NCBI RefSeq assembly: GCF_002217755.1
Contig: NZ_BCFL01000026.1
Location: 62,001 to 126,000, forward strand
Direction: 5' to 3'
Source of the DNA: Streptomyces hyaluromycini
GTDB lineage: Bacteria > Actinomycetota > Actinomycetes > Streptomycetales > Streptomycetaceae
Length of the DNA stretch: 64,000 bases
In this document: piece after piece, positions 31,392 to 40,080 of the stretch
Layout of the letters: every line of letters begins with the position of its first letter
Numbering within the stretch: position 1 is the stretch's first letter
Notes under the pieces: model-generated
The model's input: the letters and a program-made list of their open reading frames with translations, nothing else
What the model was told of the DNA's origin: nothing
Databases searched by the model: none
Position numbers and translations under genes: made by a program

Positions 31392-34058
31392 ATGACCAAA
31401 CGGTCAGCAACGGCGACTTCTGGTCGCCCGACGAGCCAGGGGCGGCAGGGGCTGATCGACCGTCATGGTCTCGTCAGCCTGCTGGACCAAGCCGCCCAAA
31501 TGCCAGTGACGATCGTTTCCGCTCCCGCTGGCAGCGGGAAGACGTCACTGCTGCGGGTCTGGGCCAACCGGCCTGGCCAAAGCCGTCACATCGCCTTCCT
31601 GTCCGTACGGCCCGGCCAGCACGACGCCCAGCAGTTCTGGCTCGCTCTCCTGGCCGCGGTCCGGTCTGCCACCGGCACGGGCGAGGTGGAGCAGCCGGTC
31701 GCTCGTGACTTCGACGGCAACGCCATGGTGGACCGGGTTCTCTCCGAGCTCATGGACTGGGGCAGGCCCTTCTTCCTGGTCATCGACGACCTGCACGAGC
31801 TCAGTTCTGCCGATGCTGTCGAGCAGCTCACGAGGCTCCTGATGAGTCTCCCGCCGGACGTCCACGCGATCGTGGCCACTCGACGGGACCGTTCACTGCG
31901 CCTCCACCGGCTGCGCCTTGCAGGGCAGTTGGCCGAGATCCGCGACGCACAACTGCGCTTCAGCCAGGAGGAGACGCGTGACCTCCTGGCCACCGCGGGA
32001 ATTGCGCTGCCCGAAGCGGCTGCGGCGATGCTTCATCAGCGGACTGAGGGCTGGGCGGCCGGGCTACGGCTGGCGGTGCTCTCACTCGAAGGGCGAGCTG
32101 ACGCAGCCCAGTTCGTCACCGAGTTCTCCGGCAGCGACCGTACGGTCGCCGAATACCTGATGGCGGAGATGCTCGACCGGCAGCCGCTGGACGTTCAGCG
32201 AATCCTGCTGCGGACTTCGTTCCTGGACCAGGTCAACGGTGAGCTGGCCGACCTGCTGAGCGGCTCCGCCGGGGCAGAGCGGATCCTGCTGGACCTGGAG
32301 GACGCCAACGCGTTCGTCGTCTCACTCGACGCCGACCGCACGTGGTTCCGTTACCACCACATGTTCGGTGACCTGCTCCGGCTCGAACTGCGCCGCACCT
32401 TCCCAGGAGACATCCCGGACCTGCACCGGATCGCGGCGCACTGGTTCACAGACCACTCGCACATCGCCGATGCCGTCCACCATTTCCAAGCCGCGGGCGA
32501 CTGGAGTCAGGCGGCCGACCTGCTCACCGACCACGCCGTCAGCCTCACTCTCGACGGGCAGACCGAAACCGTGTCCGCGCTGCTGCGCGCCTTTCCCGCG
32601 CAGGCCGCCAAAGACCACCCCGGTCTGTCGTTGGTCCAAGCCATCACCGACCTCGACAGGATGTGTCTCGACGAGGCCGCCGCACACCTGGATGTCGCCC
32701 GGTCCTATGCCGCAACCACACCAGTGAACCGCCGGTCCCGACTCCGCATGGCCATCGCATCCCTGGAACTGCTGCTGGCACGCCTGCGCGGTCACTTCGA
32801 CGGTGTGTCCGAACTGGTCGAAGCCCTGCCCACCAACGCCGCCAGCCAGTCGGGTGCCGAGACGGCGCTCAGCAGTGACCTGCGCGCCGTCGCCCTCCTC
32901 AACCACGGTGTCGTCAAAGCCTGGCTGCTACGGCTGGCCGACAGCGAGCAGGACCTGCTGGAGGGCGCCGCCCTGGCGAGGGACATCGGCCGCCCCTACC
33001 TGGAGGTGGCGTGCCTCTCCTACTACGGACTCGCTTCTTGCCCCCGTTCCTTCTCGCAGGCCCGTCGGCGCTGCGAGGAAGCCATCGCTCTCGCCGCTCG
33101 GCACGGCTGGGACAACAACTCGGTGATCGCGCCGGCGCAGGTGACACTCGCCGGGACACTGATCTGGACCGGCGAGTTCGACGGCGGCACACATTGGCTG
33201 AAGCGCGCCCGTAAAGCAACCGAAAGGTCGGGCGAACCCGGACTACGGGTGCTGGCCCATCTGCTCGCCGCATGCGTCCCCGCAGCGCACGGCCACCACC
33301 ACGAAGCACTGGAGGAACTGGCCGCCGCCCGGCGGGTCCAGGCCCGCATGGTCGGCGAACACGCGCTGGCGATAAGAGTGATCGGCTGGACCGCCGCATG
33401 CCAGGCCCGGCTCGGCATGGTCGACCTGGCCCGCGAGACCCTCTCCGACCTCGACGAACGACAGGCTTCGAGCGGTGAAGCCTGCAACGCCGCCGCGGTC
33501 ATCAGCCTGGCCGAAAAGGACCCTCAACGAGCCCGCCACGAACTCCGGCCGGTCCTGGACGGCACAGCCCCCGTCAACCCGTACCTCACGCGGGTCGAAG
33601 CCAACCTCCTCGACGCGCTCGCCTGCCGCGACCTGGGGGATGAGCGCGCCGCACAGGCCGGCATCGAACGGGCACTGACCATCGCGGAACCAGACCGGTT
33701 GATCTTCCCGTTCGCGATGACGGGTGCGTGGCAGTTGCTGGACACCCCGGGGCCACGGGGACAAGCACACGCCGCATTGATCGCCGACATCCTCGACATG
33801 GTCCACGACGGCACCCTGGCAGCAGCTGCCTGGGCGCCCGGCGGTCCAGCCGAGGCGCTCAGCCCGAGCGAGCTGAGGGTCCTGCGCCTCCTGCCGACGA
33901 ACCTCACCAGGCCCGAGATCGCCAACGAGCTATCGGTCTCCCTCAATACCATCAACACCCACATGCGCCGCATCTACGCCAAGCTCGGCGCAACCGACCG
34001 CTCCTCGGCCGTACAGCGCAGCCGTGAACTGCGACTGCTGGCCCGAAACCGCGCCTGA
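31392..34058 (+). CDS. LuxR-family transcriptional regulator, LAL/MalT-type
   Basis: An 888-aa large ATP-binding LuxR regulator. Walker A SAPAGSGKTSLL (Lys50) and Walker B FFLVIDDLHEL (about 117-127) define a STAND-type NTPase, a TPR-like helical middle follows, and the C-terminal LuxR helix-turn-helix is LSPSELRVLRLLPTNLTRPE plus SVSLNTINTHMRRIYAKLGA (about 820-870). Such proteins are effector- and ATP-dependent activators. Ribosome binding site GGGAGAGG. It is intact while two related fragments lie on either side in the opposite orientation. Its targets are unknown. Confidence 0.92.
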   Translation: MTKRSATATSGRPTSQGRQGLIDRHGLVSLLDQAAQMPVTIVSAPAGSGKTSLLRVWANRPGQSRHIAFLSVRPGQHDAQQFWLALLAAVRSATGTGEVEQPVARDFDGNAMVDRVLSELMDWGRPFFLVIDDLHELSSADAVEQLTRLLMSLPPDVHAIVATRRDRSLRLHRLRLAGQLAEIRDAQLRFSQEETRDLLATAGIALPEAAAAMLHQRTEGWAAGLRLAVLSLEGRADAAQFVTEFSGSDRTVAEYLMAEMLDRQPLDVQRILLRTSFLDQVNGELADLLSGSAGAERILLDLEDANAFVVSLDADRTWFRYHHMFGDLLRLELRRTFPGDIPDLHRIAAHWFTDHSHIADAVHHFQAAGDWSQAADLLTDHAVSLTLDGQTETVSALLRAFPAQAAKDHPGLSLVQAITDLDRMCLDEAAAHLDVARSYAATTPVNRRSRLRMAIASLELLLARLRGHFDGVSELVEALPTNAASQSGAETALSSDLRAVALLNHGVVKAWLLRLADSEQDLLEGAALARDIGRPYLEVACLSYYGLASCPRSFSQARRRCEEAIALAARHGWDNNSVIAPAQVTLAGTLIWTGEFDGGTHWLKRARKATERSGEPGLRVLAHLLAACVPAAHGHHHEALEELAAARRVQARMVGEHALAIRVIGWTAACQARLGMVDLARETLSDLDERQASSGEACNAAAVISLAEKDPQRARHELRPVLDGTAPVNPYLTRVEANLLDALACRDLGDERAAQAGIERALTIAEPDRLIFPFAMTGAWQLLDTPGPRGQAHAALIADILDMVHDGTLAAAAWAPGGPAEALSPSELRVLRLLPTNLTRPEIANELSVSLNTINTHMRRIYAKLGATDRSSAVQRSRELRLLARNRA

Positions 34059-34494
34059 AGGACAACGGGTCACCAGGGAACGTCTCGCCGACGCCAACGA
34101 TGCGAATCGCCGGATTCGAGTGATGACCCGTCACACGCCCACCCGCGATCCTGGCAACGCATCGAACAGATCGGAATCGACAAGGGCCGGGAGCCGGCGC
34201 GACGGCGTCCTGCACCACCCGCGATACATCGACGACATCAACCCGTGCACGCCATCACGCTGGCCACGCTGGACCTGACTCCCGCCTTGCAGAACTGCGG
34301 TGCCGCCATCGCGGCCGCACCGAACACCTGCTCATAACCGGCGCGTCCGCCGCGCCGGTCCTTCCCAAGCCCCGGCTGCGCCTTCGCGTCCGCCGACATC
34401 GCGGCGTTGACCACCGGCACCGACCTCAGCATCCGCCTGTCGAGTTGCTTTGCCCTCGAAGGCGAGAGCCCTGACCTACCAAAGAGGAGAACGA
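34059..34494. other. intergenic region, no gene seen
   Basis: About 435 bp without a supportable gene. A small inverted repeat CGAATC-GCCG-GATTCG lies at 34103-34118, 45 bp past the LAL stop, and may act as a terminator. The right end carries the AGAGGAG ribosome binding site of the next gene. Confidence 0.5.
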
Positions 34495-35034
34495 ATGCCG
34501 AAATCCACCACAACGCTCCTGTGGCGTGGCCTGCTCAGCATCGCTCTCGGGGCCACTTCAGTCCTCTGGCCCAGCATCACCATCGGCACGTTCGTCATTG
34601 TCTTCGCTGTCTTCGCCTTCCTTCTCAGCGCCGTGGAGTCACTGCGCGCATTCAGCAGTGACCGCGTCGGCCCTGTCCTCGGCTGGCTGTTCCTGGCACT
34701 CATCGCCTTCGGGGCAGGATGTGTCGCGCTGGCCTGGCCTGGCATCACAGCACTCGCCCTCACCGTGTGCATCGGCGTCTGGGCACTGATGGCCGGCGCC
34801 GGCGAGATCGCACTGGGCCTCCTCCCTGGTATGAGGGCCGGCTATCGCGCCTTCACGACCCTGACCGGCCTGATCTCGATCATGCTGGCATGCGTGCTCT
34901 TTGCGCGCCCCGACATCGGGGCGGTCTCGCTCGCCACGGTCTTCGGTCTGTTCAGCCTCGTTCACGGGGTCTCCACTCTCGTCCTTTCCATCCAACTGAG
35001 GTCCTGCGCCAACGTAAGCCCGAGCGCACGGTAG
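34495..35034 (+). CDS. HdeD/DUF308-type integral membrane protein
   Basis: A 179-aa protein of six hydrophobic segments arranged as three repeated helix pairs (LLSIALGATSVLWPSITIGT, WLFLALIAFGAGCVALAWPG, LTGLISIMLACVLFARPDIG), the pattern of the HdeD acid-resistance/DUF308 family. AGAGGAG lies 5 nt before the ATG. The E. coli member relates to acid stress, but actinobacterial members have no defined role. It is a single gene in the decayed region. Confidence 0.85.
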   Translation: MPKSTTTLLWRGLLSIALGATSVLWPSITIGTFVIVFAVFAFLLSAVESLRAFSSDRVGPVLGWLFLALIAFGAGCVALAWPGITALALTVCIGVWALMAGAGEIALGLLPGMRAGYRAFTTLTGLISIMLACVLFARPDIGAVSLATVFGLFSLVHGVSTLVLSIQLRSCANVSPSAR

Positions 35035-35204
35035 GCACATCGATTGAGGGCTCACACTGATCTTGTGGTGATCCCGCGTCCGCTTCGGCAGGGAGATGCC
35101 CTCGCTGGGCACGGGCTCGCGCTGGAAACCTTTCGCTATAAAGGCCGGCGCCATGACAGGCCCCTCTGTTTGATCGGGAAAGATCTACTTCCCTGGAGGG
35201 GAAA

Positions 35205-35474
35205 ATGATCCTCATCAGACACCTTGCACCCCGCATAGATTTCTGGGACTGGCAAATGGAGGCCGCATGCCGAGGGATGGGAAGTTCTTTCTTCTATTCC
35301 CCATCTGGCGAACGGGGCCTGGACCGCCAAGCGCGGGAACAGGCAGCGACGGCCATCTGCTCCGAGTGCCCGGTACGGGAGAAGTGTGCTGATTTCGCGC
35401 TGTCAACACGACAGGAGTTCGGAGTTTGGGGCGGACTCACGGAGTCCGATCGCGAGTCGAGACGCATCAGATGA
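35205..35474 (+). CDS. WhiB-family iron-sulfur regulator
   Basis: An 89-aa Wbl protein. Four cluster ligands are visible, Cys22, Cys52, Cys55 and Cys61 (AACRG, then CSECPVREKC), followed by the G-V-W-G-G turn (73-77) and a basic end. Wbl proteins carry an O2/NO-sensitive 4Fe-4S cluster and act with the primary sigma factor. Strong ribosome binding site (GGAGGGGAAA). It may be a remnant of mobile DNA, since extra Wbl genes are often plasmid- or phage-borne. Confidence 0.92.
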   Translation: MILIRHLAPRIDFWDWQMEAACRGMGSSFFYSPSGERGLDRQAREQAATAICSECPVREKCADFALSTRQEFGVWGGLTESDRESRRIR

Positions 35475-35559
35475 CGCAAGAGCAGGACAGCGAGTACGCG
35501 TTGCACACCTCCGGCGCGATCTTCGTGGAGATCGGCTTCGACCCTGACCTCGGAATCCT

Positions 35560-35863
35560 GTGACTGTCTGCCCCTGCCGTCGAATGCCGGCGACGCAGCC
35601 AGCGGCTCCGCCGCCTCGTTCAGAGCACCACGGATCGCGCCGATCAGATCGAGCCGGAACAGCTGCGTTTCGGCCGGCCCACACCGAGACGAACGTGATT
35701 CGACGCTGCTGGCCCGGCTGAGCGGCCCAGAGCCGCAACACAGACGTTTCCCGCTGCCCGCGGGCGCCGAGATGATCGTCACTCGTTGCCGCGCGGCGAG
35801 ATCCAGGGTCGCAACCAAGTCGTGCCGATCGATTGGCCCGACCCTGCCCGGCACATCGGCCAT
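35560..35863 (-). pseudogene. N-terminal fragment of LuxR (LAL) family regulator, frameshifted
   Basis: The minus strand encodes MADVPGRVGPIDRHDLVATL and VTIISAPAGSGK (Walker A), switches frame for TSVLRLWAAQPGQQRRITFV, and returns to QLFRLDLIGAIRGALNEAAE before homology stops near 35560. The match is to residues ~15-115 of the LAL protein at 31392. With two frameshifts and no downstream ATPase or helix-turn-helix, it is a remnant. It is in the same orientation and correct order relative to the C-terminal fragment at 29530-29919. Confidence 0.7.
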
Positions 35864-35982
35864 CGCGCTCTCTCCTGCATGCGAGCACCACAGCAGTCCC
35901 AGGAGATCACCCGAATCCAGTGACGACACCTCACCAGCGCGGCCGAGACCCTGCAGGCCCGACGACTGAGGGAAGCACCATC

Positions 35983-36618
35983 ATGACCAGTCCGCCCAAG
36001 CAGACCGATCTCACCCTGTTCCTGGGGCAGTTGCTGCAGTCACCGGCCCAGCTGGGTGCGATCGCACCCAGTTCACAGCACCTGGCCCGACTGATCTGCG
36101 CACCGGTGTCAGAACGTGGCGAGCCCGTCGTGGTTGAGCTGGGTGCGGGCACTGGCCCCTTCACCGTGGAGATCCAGCGCAAGCTCGCCGGCCGCGGCCG
36201 TCACCTGGCCATCGAGGTCAATCCGCACCTGGCCGACCGCCTGCAGCAACGGTGCCCGGGCGCCGAGGTCATCCGGCAGGATGCCGCCCTCTTGCCCCTT
36301 CTGCTCGACGAACGCGGCATAGACCGCGCCGACGTCATGGTCAGCGGCCTTCCCTGGGCGCTCTTTCCAGCATCTCGCCAGCAGCAGCTCATGGACGTGG
36401 CGGCTGCCAGGCTGGGACCACACGGTGTCTTCACCGCGTTCACCTATCTCCACGCCGTTCCTCTGCCCCTCGCCAAGCGCTTCCGGAACCTGTTGGACGA
36501 ACTGTTCGAGGAGGTTGTGCCCAGCCGAACGATCTGGCGCAACGCACCTCCGGCCTTCGTCATATATGCCCGCCGACCCCGGAGACAGGGGCAGCAGGGG
36601 ACATCGGCAGCCTCATGA
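35983..36618 (+). CDS. SAM-dependent methyltransferase (PmtA/KsgA-like)
   Basis: A 211-aa Rossmann methyltransferase. Motif I is VVELGAGTGPFT (about 47-58), followed by an acidic residue at the end of strand 2 (IEVNPHLADRL), and SGLPW occupies motif IV as in phospholipid N-methyltransferases and rRNA dimethylases. The N-terminal LGAIAPSSQHLAR is typical of the phospholipid-methyltransferase-like group. A membrane lipid substrate is plausible but not shown. It is in the decayed region and looks intact. Confidence 0.83.
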   Translation: MTSPPKQTDLTLFLGQLLQSPAQLGAIAPSSQHLARLICAPVSERGEPVVVELGAGTGPFTVEIQRKLAGRGRHLAIEVNPHLADRLQQRCPGAEVIRQDAALLPLLLDERGIDRADVMVSGLPWALFPASRQQQLMDVAAARLGPHGVFTAFTYLHAVPLPLAKRFRNLLDELFEEVVPSRTIWRNAPPAFVIYARRPRRQGQQGTSAAS

Positions 36619-37000
36619 GGCCGGCTCACATTTGCTGCCCCGGATCCATTGGCGTGTCACCTCACCTGCCCAGGCCGGGCTTCATCTGCCGTAGGGCCCA
36701 CATCTGCGACCCCAGCCGTGCCGAGCGTGCGGGCTCCTCGGAAGCTACCGGGCATGGGTAGGTCCGTCGTCGACTGCACCAGTCGACGGGAGGGGCCCTG
36801 TTGCCTGCGGGAGCGTGGTGCCATGGTGATGTGGATCCGCACGTACGACGAGCCCGGGATGCGCAACCCGTTCGCACATCCTTTGCTCCGCCGCTCCATC
36901 GCCTCTTGGCCTGGCTGCACTACGCCCCCAGAAATCACTCACGGTGACCACGGCCCTTGCTGGCTGAGGAATACGCGACTCTCGATTACGCGAGGTCGCC
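36619..37000. other. intergenic region, no gene seen
   Basis: About 380 bp with only short overlapping frames and mixed codon usage. I see no motif, repeat or terminator I can support here. Confidence 0.5.
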
Positions 37001-37004
37001 AGTT

Positions 37005-37349
37005 TCATGCCCCGTGAAGGACGCCGCTCGCCCCCGTACGCGAGGACGCCATGGCCGCAACGCTCCGGGAAGAGCCGATCCCCACGACCGTGCCCAGGCT
37101 GTACAAAGCAGCCGCCTGAAGCCGCAGCCGCTGCGCCAGACCGACCGGGCCGACACCGAACAGCCGCAGAGCGCCGCCCACCCGGGCAACGGCCGTCGGC
37201 GGCGCCAACGACTGGGCGAGTGGGGTAAACCGCTCGATCACCTCCATGAGTTCTCCGAGCCCTTCGCCCTGGCGAAGCCTCACGTGGAAGAAGACCGCTT
37301 CCTTCGCTACACCCTCCCGAGCGCAGGCCGTACGAGCGCCTGCTGCCAC
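37005..37349 (-). pseudogene. fragment of Y-family DNA polymerase-like protein
   Basis: About 100 residues on the minus strand resemble the palm/fingers part of the short DinB/ImuB-like polymerases common in Streptomyces (LGELMEVIERFTPLAQSLAP, ARVGGALRLFG, GTVVGIGSSRSVAAMASSRT). The N-terminal catalytic Asp region and the thumb and little-finger domains are absent. It is read as a remnant. Confidence 0.55.
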
Positions 37350-37523
37350 AACCGGATGGACGATCGCCGTCTCGATCTCAGGTGGCCAGCCAGTTCGCCG
37401 TCTTGGGCCTTCAAGATTCCGCGAACCTGTCGGCTTCGGGGCGGCGCGGTACCGACCGGTGGTTTCTGCGCGTCACGGACGGCCGTACTCATCTGCGAGA
37501 AGTCGTCCGCCCCGCCGTGCCGT

Positions 37524-38258
37524 TCAGCGTCGGTGGGGTGTGACCAGGCCGGTCGAGCACCAGGTGCGCAGAAACGCCGCTGTTGCTTCCAGCTGCCTGA
37601 GTCCCTGCGCGGAGGAGTCCTCGTAGATCCGCATGTCGACCTCGACCCCCGAGTGCGCCGCGCGGGTCGCGAGGGACAGCGTGTCGTCCAGGAGCATCTC
37701 CGTGCCCGCCGCGTGCAGTTGGATCGGCGGCAGGCCGTGGAGGTTGCCGTGCAGGGGGCTGAGAAGGGGGTGGGTGCGCGGCGTCGGGCCCGCGTACGCG
37801 GCCGCCCGGACGGTCAGGGCCTCCGCGTCCACCGTACGGTCCGCTGCCGCGTTGAGCAGCAGGCTCGACGCGTCCAGCGTGAAGTCCAGTACCGGTGACG
37901 ACAGCACCGCACAGGACGGCGGAGCCGCCCCCTCGTCGCGCAGCCGCAGCAACAGACCGGCGGCGAGGGCACCGCCCAGCCGCTTGCCGGCCACGGCCGC
38001 GGGCCCCCGGCCGTGGCAGTGCTCCCAGGCGGCGTAGGCGTCCTCCAGGGCTTCGGGGAAGCGGAGCCGGTAGCGGGCGCACACGACCGCGTAGCCGGTG
38101 TGCCGGGCCAGTGCGCGTGCCGTGGGCAGGGCGTCCTGCGGGGTGCCCGCGAGCCGCGGGTCGCCGTGCAGATACAGCACCGTCTGCTCCACGGCCGCGC
38201 CCTCGGGCCGTACCTCCGGCCCGAACGGCCCTTCCTCGACGTGGATCTCACCTGCCAC
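37524..38258 (-). CDS. HSL-type alpha/beta-hydrolase with lost catalytic residues
   Basis: A 244-aa protein with the fold of hormone-sensitive-lipase-like esterases (VLYLHGDPRLAG, VCARYRLRFPEALEDAYAAW, LPPIQLHAAGTEMLLDD). The oxyanion HGG is HGD (31-33), the nucleophile elbow GDSAGG is GKRLGG (Ser position is Arg93), and the catalytic His region reads YEDSSAQG with Ala at the His place. It is therefore probably not an esterase. The reading frame is intact with normal codon bias and overlaps the enoyl-CoA hydratase gene by 11 nt, so it is expressed with it. Confidence 0.8.
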   Translation of the reverse strand: MAGEIHVEEGPFGPEVRPEGAAVEQTVLYLHGDPRLAGTPQDALPTARALARHTGYAVVCARYRLRFPEALEDAYAAWEHCHGRGPAAVAGKRLGGALAAGLLLRLRDEGAAPPSCAVLSSPVLDFTLDASSLLLNAAADRTVDAEALTVRAAAYAGPTPRTHPLLSPLHGNLHGLPPIQLHAAGTEMLLDDTLSLATRAAHSGVEVDMRIYEDSSAQGLRQLEATAAFLRTWCSTGLVTPHRR

Positions 38259-38967
38259 GGGACATCACCTTCTCCGCCGCCTGCCAGTGTTCGTCGGACA
38301 CCCAGAGCCGGGCGAAGGCCGCCGCGGCCTCGTGCGGCGGCCGGGCCCGGGTGGTGAGGTTCTTGATCTCGCGGGCCTGCGCGGTGGCGAGCGACCGCGC
38401 CGTCTCCCGCCATCCGCCGGCGAACCCGGCCCGGGGCAGCACGAGGTCCACCAGCCCCAGCCGCTCGGCCTCGGCAGCGCCCAGGACGCGCCCGGTGCCC
38501 GCCAGCAGCAGCGCCCGGCCCGGCCCCACCAGCCGGGCCAGCCGCTCGGCGCCGCCCCACGCGGGCACGATGGCGAGCTTCGTCTGGTTGAAGCCGATAC
38601 GGATGTCGTCGGCGGCGATCCGGATGTCGGCGGCGACCGCGACCTCCGCGCCGCCGCCGAAGGCGTGCCCGTTGAGGGCGGCCACCACCGGGCCGGGGAA
38701 GGCGGCGATCCGGTCGCACAGTGCCCGCATCCGCAGCGCCATCCCGGCCGCCTCGTCCTCGGTGCGCAGCCGCGCCAGCTCCTTGAGATCGCCGCCGGAC
38801 ACGAACGCCTTGTCGCCCGCGCCGGTCACCACCAGCGCCCTCGCCCCCTCGGCCGAGTCCAGGGCCTTGTCGAGTTCGCCCATGGTGGCCGGGTCGATGG
38901 CGTTGCGGGCGTGCGGGCGGTCGATGGTGACGACGGCCAGGCCGTCCTCCAGTTCCAGATCAACCAT
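38248..38967 (-). CDS. enoyl-CoA hydratase/isomerase family protein
   Basis: A 239-aa crotonase-family protein with oxyanion segments AFVSGGDLKEL and NGHAFGGGAEVAVAADIRI, and PAWGGAERLARLVG in the place of PGxGGTQRL (Glu retained in GGAE). This is closer to a standard hydratase than the one at 6380. It lies 47 nt after the reductase gene and overlaps the altered hydrolase. Likely hydrates an enoyl-CoA in the cluster's beta-oxidation. Confidence 0.9.
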   Translation of the reverse strand: MVDLELEDGLAVVTIDRPHARNAIDPATMGELDKALDSAEGARALVVTGAGDKAFVSGGDLKELARLRTEDEAAGMALRMRALCDRIAAFPGPVVAALNGHAFGGGAEVAVAADIRIAADDIRIGFNQTKLAIVPAWGGAERLARLVGPGRALLLAGTGRVLGAAEAERLGLVDLVLPRAGFAGGWRETARSLATAQAREIKNLTTRARPPHEAAAAFARLWVSDEHWQAAEKVMSRGR

Positions 38968-39014
38968 GCGTGGCCTTCCGGTCGAACGGGCGGGTGCCGG
39001 TGGTTCGGCGGGCG

Positions 39015-39998
39015 TCAGTCCTCGTAGACGACGGTCACCTCGGCGGTCGTGGGTTCGGCCTGGCAGGTGAGCACATAGCCCTCGGCGATCTCGTCGGGTT
39101 CCAGGGCGTTGTTCACGCGCATCTTGGCCTCGCCGTCGGTCAGCCGTGCCATGCAGGTGGCGCAGTCCCCGGACTCGCAGGAGAAGGGCGGGGTGAAGCC
39201 GGCCCGGCGCGCGCTCTGCAGCAGCGTCTCGCCCGCGCGTTGCGGCACGGTACGGCGCTGTCCGCGCAGGCCGACGGTGACGGTGCCCGGGACGGGCTCG
39301 GCCGACGACTCGGCGGCCGCCACCGGCGTGAACCGCTCGACGAAGATCCGCCCGGCGGGCGTCCCGGCCGCGAGCAACGTGCTCTCGACCAGTGCCATGA
39401 ACGGCTCCGGCCCGCAGAGATAGTGGTCCGCGTCGCTGTCGGCGAGGGCCCGTATCTCGTCGGCGGCGACCAGTCCGTCCCGGTCGTCGAGGTGATCGTG
39501 GATGCGGAGCCGGCCGGGATGGCGAGCGGCCAGGGCGCCGAGTGCCTCGCGGAAGATGGCCGAGCCGGCGCTCTGGTGGGCCGTCAGCAGCCTGACCTCG
39601 CGCGGAGTTGTCGCCAGTGCGCTCTTGGCCAGGGAGAACACCGGTGTGATCCCGCTCCCGCCGGCGTATCCGACCAGCGGCCGGTCCGTCGCCTCCGTGC
39701 GCAGGCAGAAGGAGCCGCCGGGCCTGGTGGCCTCAAGGGTGTCGCCCGGCCGCAGCTGTGTGTGCATCCAGCCGGAGACCAGCCCGCCCGGCACCCGCTT
39801 CACCGTTACGCACAGCTCGCCGTCGGTGTCGGGCGAGGACGACATGGAGTAACTGCGCAGCGTTCCGCACACCTTGAAGGTCAGGAACTGTCCGGCCCGG
39901 TAGGGGAACGGCGCGTCTAGGGCGAAGGTGCGCGTGTCCGGCGTCTCGTCGACGATCCGGGTGATCCGCACCGGATGGAAGCCGTGGTCCCGTGCCAT
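39015..39998 (-). CDS. PaaE/KshB-type ferredoxin-NAD(P)H reductase
   Basis: A 327-aa flavin reductase. FAD-binding LRSYSMSSSP (about 48-57), NAD-binding VGYAGGSGITPVFSLAKS (about 109-126), and a C-terminal plant-type 2Fe-2S domain with Cys274, Cys279, Cys282 (CESGDCATC) and Cys312. In Mycobacterium and Rhodococcus, KshB of this type feeds a single-component Rieske oxygenase. No oxygenase is adjacent, so the Rieske protein at 24290 is the logical partner. Divergent from a CoA ligase across GAGAAT-type operators. Confidence 0.93.
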   Translation of the reverse strand: MARDHGFHPVRITRIVDETPDTRTFALDAPFPYRAGQFLTFKVCGTLRSYSMSSSPDTDGELCVTVKRVPGGLVSGWMHTQLRPGDTLEATRPGGSFCLRTEATDRPLVGYAGGSGITPVFSLAKSALATTPREVRLLTAHQSAGSAIFREALGALAARHPGRLRIHDHLDDRDGLVAADEIRALADSDADHYLCGPEPFMALVESTLLAAGTPAGRIFVERFTPVAAAESSAEPVPGTVTVGLRGQRRTVPQRAGETLLQSARRAGFTPPFSCESGDCATCMARLTDGEAKMRVNNALEPDEIAEGYVLTCQAEPTTAEVTVVYED

Positions 39999-40002
39999 GT
40001 AT

Positions 40003-40039
40003 GGAACTTACCTTCTCGCTATGGGAGAGTGCAATTCTC
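40003..40039. promoter_or_regulatory. GAGAAT-type operators, one strong and one weak, 22 bp apart
   Basis: GAGAGTGCAATTCTC (40025-40039) is a good match to the recurring motif. A weaker GGAACTTACCTTCTC lies at 40003-40017, 22 bp away centre to centre. They occupy the divergent region between the reductase (39998) and the CoA ligase (40081). Confidence 0.6.
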
Positions 40040-40080
40040 CTACAGGTGCAATGGTGACTGCGACGAGGAGATCCCCTGTC

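Noticed and set aside
35205..35474. Insertion sequence or phage remnant around the WhiB gene
   Set aside because: No transposase, integrase or terminal inverted repeats were found; the mobile origin remains only a possibility.
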